64,000 nt of DNA from assembly GCF_014522305.1 (NCBI RefSeq), contig NZ_CP041982.1:1369001-1433000 (forward strand), given 5' to 3'. Positions 50,676-62,243 of this stretch are shown in pieces. The notes under the pieces were generated by a model. It saw only the letters and a list, made by a program, of their open reading frames with translations, was not told the origin of the DNA and did no database searches. Source of the DNA: Lactobacillus sp. PV034. GTDB taxonomy: Bacteria; Bacillota; Bacilli; Lactobacillales; Lactobacillaceae. The position numbers and the translations under genes are program-made. Each line of letters opens with the position of its first letter. The stretch's first letter is position 1.

Positions 50676-52124
50676 TTGAAATTTTCAGAATTAAATTTAA
50701 AACCAGAGATTTTAAAAGCGATTAAAAGAGCTGGCTTTGAGGAAGCTACTCCAATTCAGGCGCAGACAATTCCCCTAGCATTATCGGGTAAAGATGTAAT
50801 TGGTCAAGCCCAAACTGGAACAGGAAAGACTGCAGCATTTGGCTTACCAATTTTACAGAATTTAGAAAAGCAACATGATACCATTCAAGCGATCGTGATT
50901 GAACCAACACGTGAATTAGCAATTCAAACCCAAGAAGAACTGTATCGTTTGGGAAGAGATGAAAAGGCCAGAGTACAAGTTGTTTATGGTGGCGCAGATA
51001 TCAGACGCCAGATTCATGCGTTGAAGCAAACACCAGCAGTTTTGGTCGGAACGCCTGGCCGCTTACTTGATCATTTAAAACGTGGTACGATAGATATTTC
51101 TCATGTTAAGACAATTGTGCTTGATGAAGCCGATGAAATGCTAGATATGGGATTTATTCAAGATATTGAAAGTATTTTGAAATATGCTTCCAGTAAGCAT
51201 CAAACACTTTTATTTTCAGCTACTATGCCTAAACCAATTATGCGTATTAGTGAAAAATTTATGCATAATCCTGAAGTTGTCCAAATTAAGGGGAAAGAGT
51301 TAACTGCTAACTTAATTGATCAATACTTTATACGTGCAAAAGAAAACGAAAAATTCGATATTCTTTGTCGTTTAATTGATGTGCAAAATCCGGCTCTTGC
51401 AGTTGTCTTTGGTCGGACAAAACGACGTGTGGATGAATTAACTCGTGGCTTACAAGCTCGTGGTTATAATGCAGCAGGAATTCATGGTGATCTTTCTCAA
51501 AATAAGCGGATGAGTGTTCTTAAACGTTTTAGAAATGGCCACTTAGATATTTTAGTTGCTACTGATGTAGCTGCCCGTGGTTTAGATATTTCCGGAGTTA
51601 GTCATGTTTATAACTATGATATTCCGCAAGATCCTGATTCGTATGTTCACCGCATCGGAAGAACTGGTCGTGCTGGACAAAATGGGATGTCAGTAACCTT
51701 TGTAACTCCAAATGAAATAGGTTATATGCGTGAAATCGAGAGTTTAACTCGTAAGAAGATGATGCCATTGCGTCCACCTTCTGATGAGGAAGCATTGAAG
51801 GGACAACTCCATTCTGCTAATAAAAAAATAGTTGAGCTTTTGGATAGTGATTTAAGTAAGTATACTGAAGGAGCAGCTAAATTATTAGATGATTATTCTG
51901 CTGTTGATCTAGTAGCTGCTTTACTTAAGGATCTTTCAAAGGATTCAGCCAGTGTTAAAGTTAAGATTACTCCTGAAAAGCCACTCCCATTTAAGGGAAA
52001 ACGTAAGAATAGTAATCGTCGCGGTAATCACTATAGTAATAATCATAAGCGTAATTCCCGTCAGCGTAACTCAAGTAACCGTCGTGGAAACAATCATAAG
52101 TTTGTGATTAAAAAGAAAAACTAA
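50676..52124 (+). CDS. cshA: DEAD-box RNA helicase
   Basis: 482 residues with Q motif [12 protein letters not shown], Walker [19 protein letters not shown] in [19 protein letters not shown] and [10 protein letters not shown], then a basic Asn/Arg/Ser-rich tail typical of CshA-type enzymes. It remodels mRNA for decay and ribosome assembly, important in cold. TTG start about 9 bases after GGAAGG. Terminator follows the stop. Confidence 0.93.
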   Translation: MKFSELNLKPEILKAIKRAGFEEATPIQAQTIPLALSGKDVIGQAQTGTGKTAAFGLPILQNLEKQHDTIQAIVIEPTRELAIQTQEELYRLGRDEKARVQVVYGGADIRRQIHALKQTPAVLVGTPGRLLDHLKRGTIDISHVKTIVLDEADEMLDMGFIQDIESILKYASSKHQTLLFSATMPKPIMRISEKFMHNPEVVQIKGKELTANLIDQYFIRAKENEKFDILCRLIDVQNPALAVVFGRTKRRVDELTRGLQARGYNAAGIHGDLSQNKRMSVLKRFRNGHLDILVATDVAARGLDISGVSHVYNYDIPQDPDSYVHRIGRTGRAGQNGMSVTFVTPNEIGYMREIESLTRKKMMPLRPPSDEEALKGQLHSANKKIVELLDSDLSKYTEGAAKLLDDYSAVDLVAALLKDLSKDSASVKVKITPEKPLPFKGKRKNSNRRGNHYSNNHKRNSRQRNSSNRRGNNHKFVIKKKN

Positions 52125-52149
52125 AAGAGTGCTTAAAGCACTCTTTTTA
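52123..52149 (+). terminator. Terminator after cshA
   Basis: AAAAGAGTGCTT, AAGCACTCTTTTTAT; a TATAAT at 52149-52154 follows at once and may start the acpS-alr transcript. Confidence 0.85.
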
Positions 52150-52176
52150 TATAATCTGATAAAAGAAGGATTAAAA

Positions 52177-52536
52177 ATGATTCGAGGTATTGGAATAGAT
52201 ATTATTGATCTTGAGCGAATTGAGAAAATTCAAGCTCGGCGCGGAGATGTTTTTGCCAAAAAGATATTAACAGAAAAAGAATTTGAACAATATCAGCAAT
52301 ATTCGGGCCACAGGCAAATTGAATATTTAGGCGGAAGATTTTCAGCTAAAGAATCTTTTTCTAAGGCTTTAGGAACTGGCCTAGGTAAAAAAGTAAGTTT
52401 TAAAGATATTGAAACTCTCCAAAATGAATTTGGTCAGCCAATTATGACCTCGACAAAATTTAGTGGTAAAATTCTAGTCAGCATTTCCCATGAAAAACGG
52501 TATGCGATTACGCAAGTGTTATTAGAGGAGAATTAA
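52177..52536 (+). CDS. acpS: Holo-[acyl-carrier-protein] synthase
   Basis: 119 residues with the AcpS blocks [14 protein letters not shown] (Mg-binding Asp) and [18 protein letters not shown] (Glu/Lys). It moves 4'-phosphopantetheine from CoA to acyl-carrier proteins. ATG 52177 lies 8 bases after GAAGGA. Followed by alr 1 base later, the usual Firmicutes pairing. Confidence 0.93.
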   Translation: MIRGIGIDIIDLERIEKIQARRGDVFAKKILTEKEFEQYQQYSGHRQIEYLGGRFSAKESFSKALGTGLGKKVSFKDIETLQNEFGQPIMTSTKFSGKILVSISHEKRYAITQVLLEEN

Positions 52537-52537
52537 A

Positions 52538-53665
52538 ATGGTTCCTGCAATGCATCGCCCAGCTCAAATAAATGTAGACTTGGGTGCCATTAAAGAAAAT
52601 ATCAAAAATGAAGTAAAACATTTAAAAGATAAGCAACAATTATGGGCAGTAGTTAAGGCAAATGCCTATGGACATGGTGCAATTCCAGTAGCTAATGCTG
52701 CTTTGCAAGCGGGTGCAACTGGATTTTGTGTGGCTACTCTCGATGAAGGATTAGAGTTAAGAGAATATGGCATTCCTAAGCCGGTTTTAGTTTTGGGAAT
52801 TGTACCAGTTCAATGGACTCCTTTAGCTGCACAAAAAAATATTTCTCTGACAGTTGGTAGCTTAGAATGGCTTAAAGCAGCAGATAAAATTTTGGCCGAA
52901 ACCAACCAAGCCTTAAAAATTCACTTAGGAATAGACTCTGGTATGGGAAGGATTGGTTTTAGTGAAGATGATGAATTTATAGCAGCTAATAAGTTTTTAC
53001 AAGATAATCCACATTTTGAAGTTGAAGGGATGTTTACCCATTTCTCAAAAGCTGATGATGCTGATACTTCATATTTTGATTATCAAGTAAAACGCTTTAA
53101 GCACATGCAGGATTTGTTAACAATTAAGCCTAAGTATATCCATGTAGCTAATACTGCAACCAGTATTTTTAATCGAAAAATAGATAGCGATATTGTAAGA
53201 TTCGGAATTGGAATTTATGGCTTGAATCCTTCTTCAACGCCTAATACAGATGATTTACCTTCAGAAGTCCCATTAAAGCCTGCACTTTCATTTACCTCTG
53301 CCCTTAGTTTTGTAAAACAAATTCATAAAGGCTATGGTGTAGGGTATGGTGCAACTTTTGTGGCTGATAAAGATCAATGGATTGGTACTGTTCCTGTAGG
53401 ATATGCCGATGGTTGGCAAAGAAAAATGCAGGGCTTTAAAGTGAAAGTTGGGGATGAATATTGTCCAATTGTGGGACGAGTATGCATGGATCAATTTATG
53501 GTTTTACTTCCTCATAAAATGTCAGCTGGTACTCCAGTTGAATTGATTTCGGCTGATCCGACGGCTCCTAATAATATTAAAGCAGTAGCTGATCAAGCAG
53601 ATACAATTCATTATGAAATTGCTTGTCTTTTATCGGATAGGTTGCCGCGAGTTTATAAAGATTAA
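52538..53665 (+). CDS. alr: Alanine racemase
   Basis: 375 residues, PLP enzyme. The catalytic Lys is K40 in [10 protein letters not shown]; the second catalytic Tyr lies in the [10 protein letters not shown] stretch; [12 protein letters not shown] is typical. It makes D-alanine for peptidoglycan and teichoic acid. Starts 7 bases after GAGGAG, at the end of the acpS gene. Terminator follows. Confidence 0.94.
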   Translation: MVPAMHRPAQINVDLGAIKENIKNEVKHLKDKQQLWAVVKANAYGHGAIPVANAALQAGATGFCVATLDEGLELREYGIPKPVLVLGIVPVQWTPLAAQKNISLTVGSLEWLKAADKILAETNQALKIHLGIDSGMGRIGFSEDDEFIAANKFLQDNPHFEVEGMFTHFSKADDADTSYFDYQVKRFKHMQDLLTIKPKYIHVANTATSIFNRKIDSDIVRFGIGIYGLNPSSTPNTDDLPSEVPLKPALSFTSALSFVKQIHKGYGVGYGATFVADKDQWIGTVPVGYADGWQRKMQGFKVKVGDEYCPIVGRVCMDQFMVLLPHKMSAGTPVELISADPTAPNNIKAVADQADTIHYEIACLLSDRLPRVYKD

Positions 53666-53678
53666 TGTGAGCATATAA

Positions 53679-53711
53679 TAAAAAAGACAGTCTTGCGACT
53701 GCCTTTTTTAG
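53679..53711. terminator. Bidirectional terminator
   Basis: AAAAAGACAGTC, loop TTGC, GACTGCCTTTTTT between alr and the convergent CBS gene. Confidence 0.85.
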
Positions 53712-54388
53712 TCTAAAAATTCTCCTGGTTTCTCATCACTACGAATGGTCATGCCAGATTGTAAATCTTCAATTTCAGCTACAACATAGCCTTTATGTTC
53801 AAGTTTTTTAACAATAGTTTCCATTGTTTGACGAGATACTCCAATCGGTAGAGTAAATAAGTTACGTCTTACAAGTTCGCCTTGCTTCGTATCTAAAGTA
53901 AGACATCCACCTAAATTAGTGTATTTAGCAATTAACTTACTCATCTTAGCTAAATTACCACGGCCATTGTCGGATAAGACTGTTAAAACATATGAACCAG
54001 ATTTAATGTTCCAAGCATCTGATAACATGTTTAAAAGACTAGAGTGGGTCAAAATCCCGTAGAAGTGATTTTCCTCATCCAATACAGCGATATATGGCAA
54101 GTCTTTAATATTGAAAAATACGCGGAAGAAAGGTGAATCAACTTTAATTGTCTTAGTCGCATTCTTTAATAAATAAGTTACAGGTAAATTCATATCGCCA
54201 CCTTGAGATTTGTGACGGTAAATGTGCATTTTATAAATATTTCCTCTGAAGATTTTGCCACTATCATCTAAAATCGGTACACATCTGAATCCGGAATCTT
54301 CAAGTATCTTTAAGGCTTCAGCTAAAGTTGCTTTTTCATTTACGGTAGTTAAATAATCTTTTTTGTATACAAGCGATTTGATTAGCAT
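53708..54388 (-). CDS. CBS-domain protein, c-di-AMP-binding CbpA-like
   Basis: 226 residues with two CBS motifs (about 1-125; CVPILDDSGKIF and YIAVLDEENHFYGILTHSSLL) and an ACT-like carboxy-terminal part (TNLGGCLTLD...ISGV-type core). The layout matches the c-di-AMP receptor CbpA/DarB-related proteins of lactobacilli and Listeria, which report c-di-AMP to metabolism and osmotic control. Start ATG 54388 follows GGAGACAA. Monocistronic. Confidence 0.8.
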   Translation of the reverse strand: MLIKSLVYKKDYLTTVNEKATLAEALKILEDSGFRCVPILDDSGKIFRGNIYKMHIYRHKSQGGDMNLPVTYLLKNATKTIKVDSPFFRVFFNIKDLPYIAVLDEENHFYGILTHSSLLNMLSDAWNIKSGSYVLTVLSDNGRGNLAKMSKLIAKYTNLGGCLTLDTKQGELVRRNLFTLPIGVSRQTMETIVKKLEHKGYVVAEIEDLQSGMTIRSDEKPGEFLD

Positions 54389-54500
54389 TAGTTGTCTCCT
54401 ATTAATAAGTATAGTAATTCATTAAAAGTATAGCATATAGTCAAGGAAAACTTAAAGGATAATTAAAAAATATATAACTAATGAAAAAATTACATCCATA

Positions 54501-54531
54501 AAAAATAGACATTGTTATCCACAATGTCTAT
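54501..54531 (-). terminator. Terminator of the ldh gene
   Basis: On the minus strand ATAGACATTGT, loop GGATA, ACAATGTCTAT then TTTTTAT. Confidence 0.85.
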
Positions 54532-54551
54532 AAATAATTATTTAGCAAAGA

Positions 54552-55538
<987 letters not shown>

Positions 55539-55667
55539 TCATGATAGATATTATGAATTTTTTCACATAAGGATTATAGCATGAGACAGAAGTTGATTTA
55601 AAGTAGAAAGCATTACGGTATATGCTATAATCAGTACACAAGTAAAGCAGTTAAGAGGAGACAAAAA

Positions 55668-56225
55668 ATGAAATTAATAACGGGTTTAGGTAATCCAGGA
55701 CAAAAATATGATCGTACTAAGCATAATACTGGATTTATGGCTTTAGATAATTACTTAAATAAAAATAATTTAACTTTAAACAAAGATAAATTTGATGGTC
55801 TTTGGACTAAGGAAAAGATTGATGGAGAAGATGTGATTTTTCTTGAACCGCAAACTTATATGAATGATTCAGGAAAATCAATTGCTCAAGTAGCTAATTT
55901 CTTTAAGATTGCTCCTAAAGATATTTTAGTTATCCATGATGATATGGATATGCCAATTGGTAAGATAAGAATTAGAGCTAACGGTAAATCTGGTGGCCAT
56001 AATGGTATTAAAAGTATTATGGCATGCTTAGGAACTAATAGCTTTAATCGTTTAAAGATCGGAATTAAACATCCTGAAAATGAATCAGTAGTTTCTTGGG
56101 TATTAACTCCATTTAATGCAGAGCAACAAAAGCAAATGGATCAAGCTTTTACTACTAGTGAAGATATTATCAACGACTTTATTAGTGGTAAAGATGCTCA
56201 ATATTTGATGAATCGATATAATTAA
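55668..56225 (+). CDS. pth: Peptidyl-tRNA hydrolase
   Basis: 185 residues: GLGNPGQKYDRTKHNTGF carries catalytic His and Asn, then LEPQTYMNDSG and HDDMDMPIGKIRIR. It frees peptides from peptidyl-tRNA. AAGAGGAGAC lies 8 bases upstream. The mfd gene starts 1 base after its stop, so co-transcription is certain in practice. Confidence 0.94.
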   Translation: MKLITGLGNPGQKYDRTKHNTGFMALDNYLNKNNLTLNKDKFDGLWTKEKIDGEDVIFLEPQTYMNDSGKSIAQVANFFKIAPKDILVIHDDMDMPIGKIRIRANGKSGGHNGIKSIMACLGTNSFNRLKIGIKHPENESVVSWVLTPFNAEQQKQMDQAFTTSEDIINDFISGKDAQYLMNRYN

Positions 56226-56226
56226 A

Positions 56227-59200
56227 ATGCAAGTTAGTGAAATAATAAACAAAGATCGAGATTTAGATAAATTTATTCAAGCTGTCCCTGATTCTAAGAA
56301 GTCATTATTGACTGGAGTGAATCCAGGGGCTTTTAATGCTGTCTTAAAACAATTTGTAAGCACAATTCGTCACCCTATTCTTTTAATTGAAGAAAATGAA
56401 GATCGAGCACAGCGCTTAGTAAATGATCTAGAAGCAGTGCTAAAAGAGCCAGTGCTTTCTTTTCCAGTAGATAGTAGTTTGGCAACACAAGCTGCAACAG
56501 CTTCACCAGATGAATTAAGCCAACGATTAGAAGCATTGCAATTTCTTTTAAGGGACCGTCCGGGCGTAGTCGTTGCAACACCGCAAGCGTTGCAATATAA
56601 ATTATCTGATCCAATAATATTTGCTAGTGCAGCACGAACTTTAAAATTTGGGCAAGAGAACGATTTAGGTGAATTGACTAATTGGTTGGTTCAAGCAGGA
56701 TACAAACGTGACAGCTTAGTGGCTCGGCCAGGAGAATTTGCACTACGTGGTGATATCTTGGATATTTATCCCTTAAGCCGTGATAATCCAGTTAGAATTG
56801 AATTCTTTGGTGATGAAATTGATACTATTAAAGAATTTGATGCAAGTAATCAGCGTAGTATCAAAGATTTGGATAGCATCACAATTGGCTCAGCGCTTGA
56901 TCGAATCTATCAAAATGAAGATATTGAACGAGCAGCAAAGAAGTTAAAGCAAGATATGAGTGAAAGTATTGCTTATCCTGAAAATGTCAAAAGTCATTTT
57001 GGAGTCGATCTTGATGCTTTAGAGCGTGGAGAATTACCAGAAAATAATGCCTTTTTGGTTGATTATTTGCTAGATAAACCTGCTTCTCTAATTGATTATT
57101 TACCAGAAAAAGCACTGGTTGCTTTTAATGATTGGAACCACATTAAAAAGAATGTAGCAGATGTAAACACCCAAAATGAAGCTTTTATTTCCCAAGAAAT
57201 AAAACTGGGTGGGATGTTAAATAATCAAAGTTTGCGTTTAGATTTTGATAAAGTTACGCGCAAAATTAAACAGCCACAATTACTCTTTTCTTTGTTCCAA
57301 AAGGGTACTGGCCGTATGAAGTTTGATCAGTTGCTTAATTTTGTAAGTCGTGAACCTGAACAATTTTTCAGTCAGATGCCTTTAATTAAGACTGAATTAA
57401 CTAGTTTTGCAAAAGAAAAAAACACGTTAATCTTACAAGCTGATAATGAGCAACGAAGTCATGAAATTCAGCAGAACTTAATTGATTATGGGTTAGATGT
57501 GCCAATAGTGGATAGTGACCAGGTAAAAGAAAATACAACCCAAATAGTTGTTGGTTCTTATGCTAATGGCTTTACTTTGCCAACAGTTAACCTAATTTAT
57601 TTAACTGAACGTGAACTTTTTAATCAAAAGCCAAAACGTAAAAAGCGGATAAGAACTCTTGAGAATGCTCAGCGGCTGCGTAACTATACCGAATTAAAGC
57701 CGGGAGATTATGTTGTTCATGTTAACCACGGAATTGGGCGCTTTGAAGGAATAAAGACCATGAAAGTTGACGGTAAAAACCGTGATTATATTACGATTAC
57801 TTACCAACATCATGATCAATTATTTATTCCTGCTGATCAGTTAGGCTTAGTCCAAAAATATGTGGGATCAGAAGGAAAAGTGCCCCATATTAATAAATTA
57901 GGTGGTAGTGAATGGGCTAAAACTAAACGTAAGGTTCAAGCTAAAGTTGAAGATATTGCCGATGACTTAATTGAACTTTATGCTAAACGTGAATCTGAGA
58001 AAGGCTATGCTTTTAGTCCTGATGATGAATTACAACGAGAATTTGAAGATTCTTTCCCTTATCCAGCAACACCAGATCAGCAGAGATCTCTAAAAGAAAT
58101 TAAAGCTGATATGGAAAGTCCTCGACCAATGGATCGTTTGTTAGTAGGGGATGTAGGATTTGGAAAAACAGAAGTAGCATTGCGAGCTGCATTTAAGGCA
58201 ATGCAGGATGGTAAACAAGTTGCTTTTTTAGTACCAACAACAATTTTGGCTCAGCAACATTTTGAAACAATGCAAGATCGTTTTAAGAATTTTCCGGTTA
58301 ATGTCGCTCTTCTTTCTAGATTCCAAAGTGACAAAGAAGCTAAGCAGATAATTGCGGATTTAAAAGCCGGTAAAATTGATATAGTAGTAGGAACTCACCG
58401 AATCTTATCTAATGATGTTAGCTTTAAAGATTTGGGTTTACTAATTGTTGATGAAGAGCAGAGATTTGGAGTTAAGCATAAGGAGCGTTTGAAGGAATTA
58501 AAGTCGAATGTTGATGTTTTGACTTTAACTGCAACTCCAATTCCGCGTACTTTGCATATGTCAATGGTTGGGGTACGCGATCTTTCAGTAATGGAGACGC
58601 CGCCGGTTAACCGTTATCCAATTCAAACTTATGTCATGGAAGAAGTTCCTAGTGTGGTTAGAGAAGCGGTTTTACGTGAAATGAAACGTAACGGCCAGGT
58701 CTTCTTTTTGCATAACCGAATTGATGACATTGATAAAGTAGTTAGTCAGTTGCAGGAATTAATTCCAGAAGCAAGAATTGAATTTATCCACGGCCGCATG
58801 AGTCAGAATCAGCTCGAAGATATCATGTATCGTTTTGTTAATAATGAATTTGATGTCTTAGTTACTACAACAATTATCGAAACAGGGGTGGATATGCCCA
58901 ATGTAAATACTTTAATTGTAGAAAATGCGGATCATTATGGTTTGAGTCAACTGTATCAATTGCGTGGTCGTGTTGGACGGAGTGCGCGGTTGGCTTATGG
59001 TTATTTCTTATATCAACCCAATAAAGTTTTAACTGAGGTTGGAGAAAAACGTTTAAGTGCAATTAGAGACTTTACTGAATTGGGTTCTGGCTTTAAGATT
59101 GCAATGCGTGATTTATCCATTAGGGGTGCTGGTAATATGCTAGGATCGCAGCAACATGGATTTATTGATAGTGTTGGATATGACCTATATTCTCAAATGC

Positions 59201-59718
59201 TAGACGATGCAATTAAGGAACGCAAAGGTCAAAAGCCTGTAATAAAAACTAATGCCGAAGTTAACTTTGATCTTGAGTCCTATATCCCAAGTGATTATAT
59301 TGCTGACCAAGAACAAAAAATTGAATTTTACAAAAAGATCAAAGCAATTCAGGATAAAAAAGAAGCAGAAGAAATTGCTGACGAATTGATTGATCGTTTT
59401 GGCGATTATCCACCAGCTGTTGAAAATTTACTCAATGTATCTACACTTAAGTTAAATGCAGATTTGGCTCAAGCAGTTACAGTAGTTCAAAAGGAACAAA
59501 AAATTCAAGTTATTTTCAGTAATAAGGCTACACAAGAATTAGAGGGCCCTAATGTTTTCAAAGCACTCGAGCATGTTAATTTACGTGCGCGTGTAAGCAC
59601 AGACCAGCATCAAAGACTAAATGTAATGTTGGAAATTCCAGATAAGATGTCAATGCGTCAATTGTTTAATGAATTAAATGTATTCTTAGCTGCCGCAGCT
59701 GAGATTATTCAAAGATAA
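56227..59718 (+). CDS. mfd: Transcription-repair coupling factor
   Basis: 1163 residues. UvrB-like amino-terminal domain with SFPVDSS and FALRGDILDIYP, RNA polymerase-interacting domain (LKPGDYVVHVNHGIGRF), then the RecG-like helicase with VGDVGFGKTE, DEEQRFG and QLRGRVGRS, and a carboxy-terminal autoinhibitory domain. It removes stalled RNA polymerase and recruits UvrA. It follows pth directly. Confidence 0.96.
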   Translation: MQVSEIINKDRDLDKFIQAVPDSKKSLLTGVNPGAFNAVLKQFVSTIRHPILLIEENEDRAQRLVNDLEAVLKEPVLSFPVDSSLATQAATASPDELSQRLEALQFLLRDRPGVVVATPQALQYKLSDPIIFASAARTLKFGQENDLGELTNWLVQAGYKRDSLVARPGEFALRGDILDIYPLSRDNPVRIEFFGDEIDTIKEFDASNQRSIKDLDSITIGSALDRIYQNEDIERAAKKLKQDMSESIAYPENVKSHFGVDLDALERGELPENNAFLVDYLLDKPASLIDYLPEKALVAFNDWNHIKKNVADVNTQNEAFISQEIKLGGMLNNQSLRLDFDKVTRKIKQPQLLFSLFQKGTGRMKFDQLLNFVSREPEQFFSQMPLIKTELTSFAKEKNTLILQADNEQRSHEIQQNLIDYGLDVPIVDSDQVKENTTQIVVGSYANGFTLPTVNLIYLTERELFNQKPKRKKRIRTLENAQRLRNYTELKPGDYVVHVNHGIGRFEGIKTMKVDGKNRDYITITYQHHDQLFIPADQLGLVQKYVGSEGKVPHINKLGGSEWAKTKRKVQAKVEDIADDLIELYAKRESEKGYAFSPDDELQREFEDSFPYPATPDQQRSLKEIKADMESPRPMDRLLVGDVGFGKTEVALRAAFKAMQDGKQVAFLVPTTILAQQHFETMQDRFKNFPVNVALLSRFQSDKEAKQIIADLKAGKIDIVVGTHRILSNDVSFKDLGLLIVDEEQRFGVKHKERLKELKSNVDVLTLTATPIPRTLHMSMVGVRDLSVMETPPVNRYPIQTYVMEEVPSVVREAVLREMKRNGQVFFLHNRIDDIDKVVSQLQELIPEARIEFIHGRMSQNQLEDIMYRFVNNEFDVLVTTTIIETGVDMPNVNTLIVENADHYGLSQLYQLRGRVGRSARLAYGYFLYQPNKVLTEVGEKRLSAIRDFTELGSGFKIAMRDLSIRGAGNMLGSQQHGFIDSVGYDLYSQMLDDAIKERKGQKPVIKTNAEVNFDLESYIPSDYIADQEQKIEFYKKIKAIQDKKEAEEIADELIDRFGDYPPAVENLLNVSTLKLNADLAQAVTVVQKEQKIQVIFSNKATQELEGPNVFKALEHVNLRARVSTDQHQRLNVMLEIPDKMSMRQLFNELNVFLAAAAEIIQR

Positions 59719-59736
59719 TAATAGTAAGAGGTAAAA

Positions 59737-59979
59737 ATGAGACTAGATAAATTTTTAAAAGTGTCACGATTAGTAAAGAGACGTACAGTTGCCAAAGAAA
59801 TGGCAGATCAAGGACGTGTGGATGTCAATGGTCGTGCAGTTAAATCAAGTTACGATGTAAAAATTGGTGATGTAATTAAAATTGGTTTTGGTACTAAGGA
59901 AATAAAAGCAAAGGTATTAGACTTGCGTGAAACAACTAAAAAGGCAGAAGCTAGTGAACTCTATGAGCTAATTGACTAG
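59737..59979 (+). CDS. S4-domain RNA-binding protein, RqcP-like
   Basis: 80 residues with a single S4 domain (MRLDKFLKVSRLVKRRTVAKEM, then GRVDVNGRAVK). Similar proteins (YabO/RqcP) act in ribosome-associated quality control. AGAGG 8 bases upstream; 18 bases after mfd. The conserved mfd-S4-divIC-S1-tilS-ftsH order supports the assignment. Confidence 0.9.
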   Translation: MRLDKFLKVSRLVKRRTVAKEMADQGRVDVNGRAVKSSYDVKIGDVIKIGFGTKEIKAKVLDLRETTKKAEASELYELID

Positions 59980-60092
59980 TGACAATTTTATCCCACCGTG
60001 CTAAACTAGAAATGTTACATATTAAATAACTAAAAGTTATTAACTTATAAGGATAAATTGATGGAATAATGATAAAGGGTGGGCAGTAATAA

Positions 60093-60473
60093 ATGAATAA
60101 TGGACCAAGGATATATAATGCTTTAAGTGATGAAGAAAGAATTGCACGTCTGCAAAGAAAAGCTAATAAAAAAATTAAGGAAGTACATCGTGTGCGTCGA
60201 AATCGTATTTTGGCTATCTTTGCAGTAGTTTTTCTTATTTTTGGAGTTCAATTAGTAATGGTTCATGTTCAAACCAATAAAATTAATGCTCAAGCTGTTA
60301 CTACCCATAAGCAACTAACTAAGTTAAAGAAGAGTAATAAGACCCTTGAGAGTCAAGCTACTAATTTACGTGATTCAGATTATCTATCAAAAGTAATCCG
60401 TTATAAGTTTTATTACTCTAAACCGGGAGAAACTATCTACAATATTCCCGAAAAAACAGGAGATAATAACTAG
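60093..60473 (+). CDS. divIC: Septum formation initiator DivIC
   Basis: 126 residues: a basic cytosolic start, one membrane helix (about 43-62), and an extracellular coiled coil (QAVTTHKQLTKLKKSNKTLESQ-type heptads) with a short tail. FtsB/DivIC-type divisome protein working with FtsL and DivIB. GGGTGG lies 11 bases upstream. The stop overlaps the start of the S1 gene by 1 base. Confidence 0.88.
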   Translation: MNNGPRIYNALSDEERIARLQRKANKKIKEVHRVRRNRILAIFAVVFLIFGVQLVMVHVQTNKINAQAVTTHKQLTKLKKSNKTLESQATNLRDSDYLSKVIRYKFYYSKPGETIYNIPEKTGDNN

Positions 60474-60820
60474 TGAAATATATAACTGGTTTAAGAGTTA
60501 ACGGCAAAATTAATAATATTGTTGATTTTGGCATCTTTGTTGATCTGCCTGCTGGACGTCATGGATTAATTCATGAATCAGATTTTGACGGAAAATGGAC
60601 AGTGAATAAGGGTAAATTTGAAGTGGGCCAAAAAGTTAGAGTAGTGGTCTTAGATAATACTAATGGACGTTTATCTCTTTCTCTTCAGAGAGTCGATGAT
60701 CCCGAATTAATTGATCCAACTAATTCATTTAATCAGCAAAAGGATTTTGTCAAAAGCTTAAATGATTTATTAACCAAATCAACTGTAAGATTAAATAAGT
60801 TAAAAGAAGAGTTAAAGTGA
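60473..60820 (+). CDS. S1-domain RNA-binding protein, YabR-like
   Basis: 115 residues with one S1 domain (GLRVNGKINNIVDFGIFVDL, then HESDFDGKWTVN and GQKVRVVVLD) and a charged carboxy tail with LNDLLTKS. General stress or ribosome-associated RNA-binding proteins of this kind sit between divIC and tilS in Firmicutes. It overlaps divIC by one base. Confidence 0.87.
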   Translation: MKYITGLRVNGKINNIVDFGIFVDLPAGRHGLIHESDFDGKWTVNKGKFEVGQKVRVVVLDNTNGRLSLSLQRVDDPELIDPTNSFNQQKDFVKSLNDLLTKSTVRLNKLKEELK

Positions 60821-60823
60821 CCG

Positions 60824-62152
60824 ATGGTCGCTTTTTTATTATCAATGGAAAATTTAAAAGATTTTTTTATAAAGCACCAACTGCAAATTGAAGCAAAAAA
60901 ATTTTTGATAGCTGTGAGTGGTGGCCCGGATTCAATGGCCTTGCTTGATTTAATACGTCATACTGTGACGGACCCGACAAACCAGCTTCTCGTCGGACAT
61001 TTTGATCATCAATTGCGTCCGGATAGTTATTTAGAAAGTAATTTAATTAGTAATTATTGTAAAAAATATAATTTAAAATTATTTGAACAAAGATGGAGCA
61101 AACAAGAGCAGCCAGAAAGAGGAATAGAAGCTGCTGCTCGAAAATTTCGCTATGCTTTTTTAAAAGAGCTAGTACAACAAAATCAAGTTGATTATTTATT
61201 AACTGCTCATCATGGGGACGATTTGATTGAAAACATCCTTTTAAAGCTTATTCGTTCAGGAAATGTAAAGGAAATGAATAGTTTGATTGAAATGGGGCAG
61301 TTTGAAGATACACAAGCGTATCTCTTGCGCCCCCTCCTCAAATATTCTAAAACAGACTTATTGCACTATGTTAAAGTGCAACAATTATCCTATATCCAAG
61401 ATAGTACAAATTTTGAAGATAAAACTTTAAGAAACAGACTTCGTCATCATGTGATTCCACTTTTAAAAAATGAAAATAAGAAATTAATTAAAAATGCAAA
61501 TCGCTTTCAGGTCAGTGAAGCTGAATTGGCTGAAAGTCAAAATATTTTGTTTAAGAATTTGTCCAATCCCCAAAGAAGATATTTTACTTGGACAGGAAAT
61601 TTAAGTGATTTGCAAGAATTAAGGTTAAACCAAAAAAAGCTTTACTTCGAATGGTTAACTTTAACTAAATTTCATCAACAGGTTCATTTTGAATCCTTAG
61701 AAGAAAAGGCAAATTTTCGAACAAAAAAAGATGGTATTGGGTTAATTCTTTATCAGAATAAGTACTATTTGTATCGTGAAAAAGATTTAGATAGTGAACA
61801 AATAAGACCATTTAAGGTTTACTTAGATAAAATATTTAACTTTAAAGGTAAAAATTATTTAATTTCTAAGCAAAAATTAGGTTTGCAACAAGTTGGTAGT
61901 TTTTACAGTAAAGAGAATTTAAGTCTTAAAGTGGGTTCTTTGCCTGAGGGACAAAAATTAGTTTTAGCTACTGGAAATAAAACAAAGGCTAAAAAGAAAT
62001 TTGCAGAAAAAGGTATACCTAATATTTTGCGTTCGAACTGTCTAACCATCTTATCGGATGATGGTAATGAAGAAGTTCAGTATATTATGAATGTATATCG
62101 TCGTCAGATTTTTGATCCTGCTTTTATTGAATATAGGGTTTATGAAATTTAA
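60824..62152 (+). CDS. tilS: tRNA(Ile)-lysidine synthase
   Basis: 442 residues with the PP-loop AVSGGPDSMAL, the HFDHQLRPDS and AHHGDDLIENILL blocks, and a carboxy-terminal TilS domain. It makes lysidine at the anticodon of tRNA-Ile so it reads AUA. ATG 60824 follows AGAAGAG at about 13 bases; it falls in a small GACC/GGTC hairpin with T6, so ATG 60845 is an alternative start with no clear site. Here ftsH follows without hpt between. Confidence 0.92.
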   Translation: MVAFLLSMENLKDFFIKHQLQIEAKKFLIAVSGGPDSMALLDLIRHTVTDPTNQLLVGHFDHQLRPDSYLESNLISNYCKKYNLKLFEQRWSKQEQPERGIEAAARKFRYAFLKELVQQNQVDYLLTAHHGDDLIENILLKLIRSGNVKEMNSLIEMGQFEDTQAYLLRPLLKYSKTDLLHYVKVQQLSYIQDSTNFEDKTLRNRLRHHVIPLLKNENKKLIKNANRFQVSEAELAESQNILFKNLSNPQRRYFTWTGNLSDLQELRLNQKKLYFEWLTLTKFHQQVHFESLEEKANFRTKKDGIGLILYQNKYYLYREKDLDSEQIRPFKVYLDKIFNFKGKNYLISKQKLGLQQVGSFYSKENLSLKVGSLPEGQKLVLATGNKTKAKKKFAEKGIPNILRSNCLTILSDDGNEEVQYIMNVYRRQIFDPAFIEYRVYEI

Positions 62153-62243
62153 GATAAGTTGAAGAAATTTTAAATAATAGAGAAAAAAGTTGATTTATGG
62201 TAAACTTTTGAGGTAATTCGTTAAACTTTCATGGAGGTTCAAT

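Noticed and set aside
56375..56614. Minus-strand frame opposite mfd
   Set aside because: Leu-rich antisense artefact opposite a conserved coding sequence, with no ribosome site.
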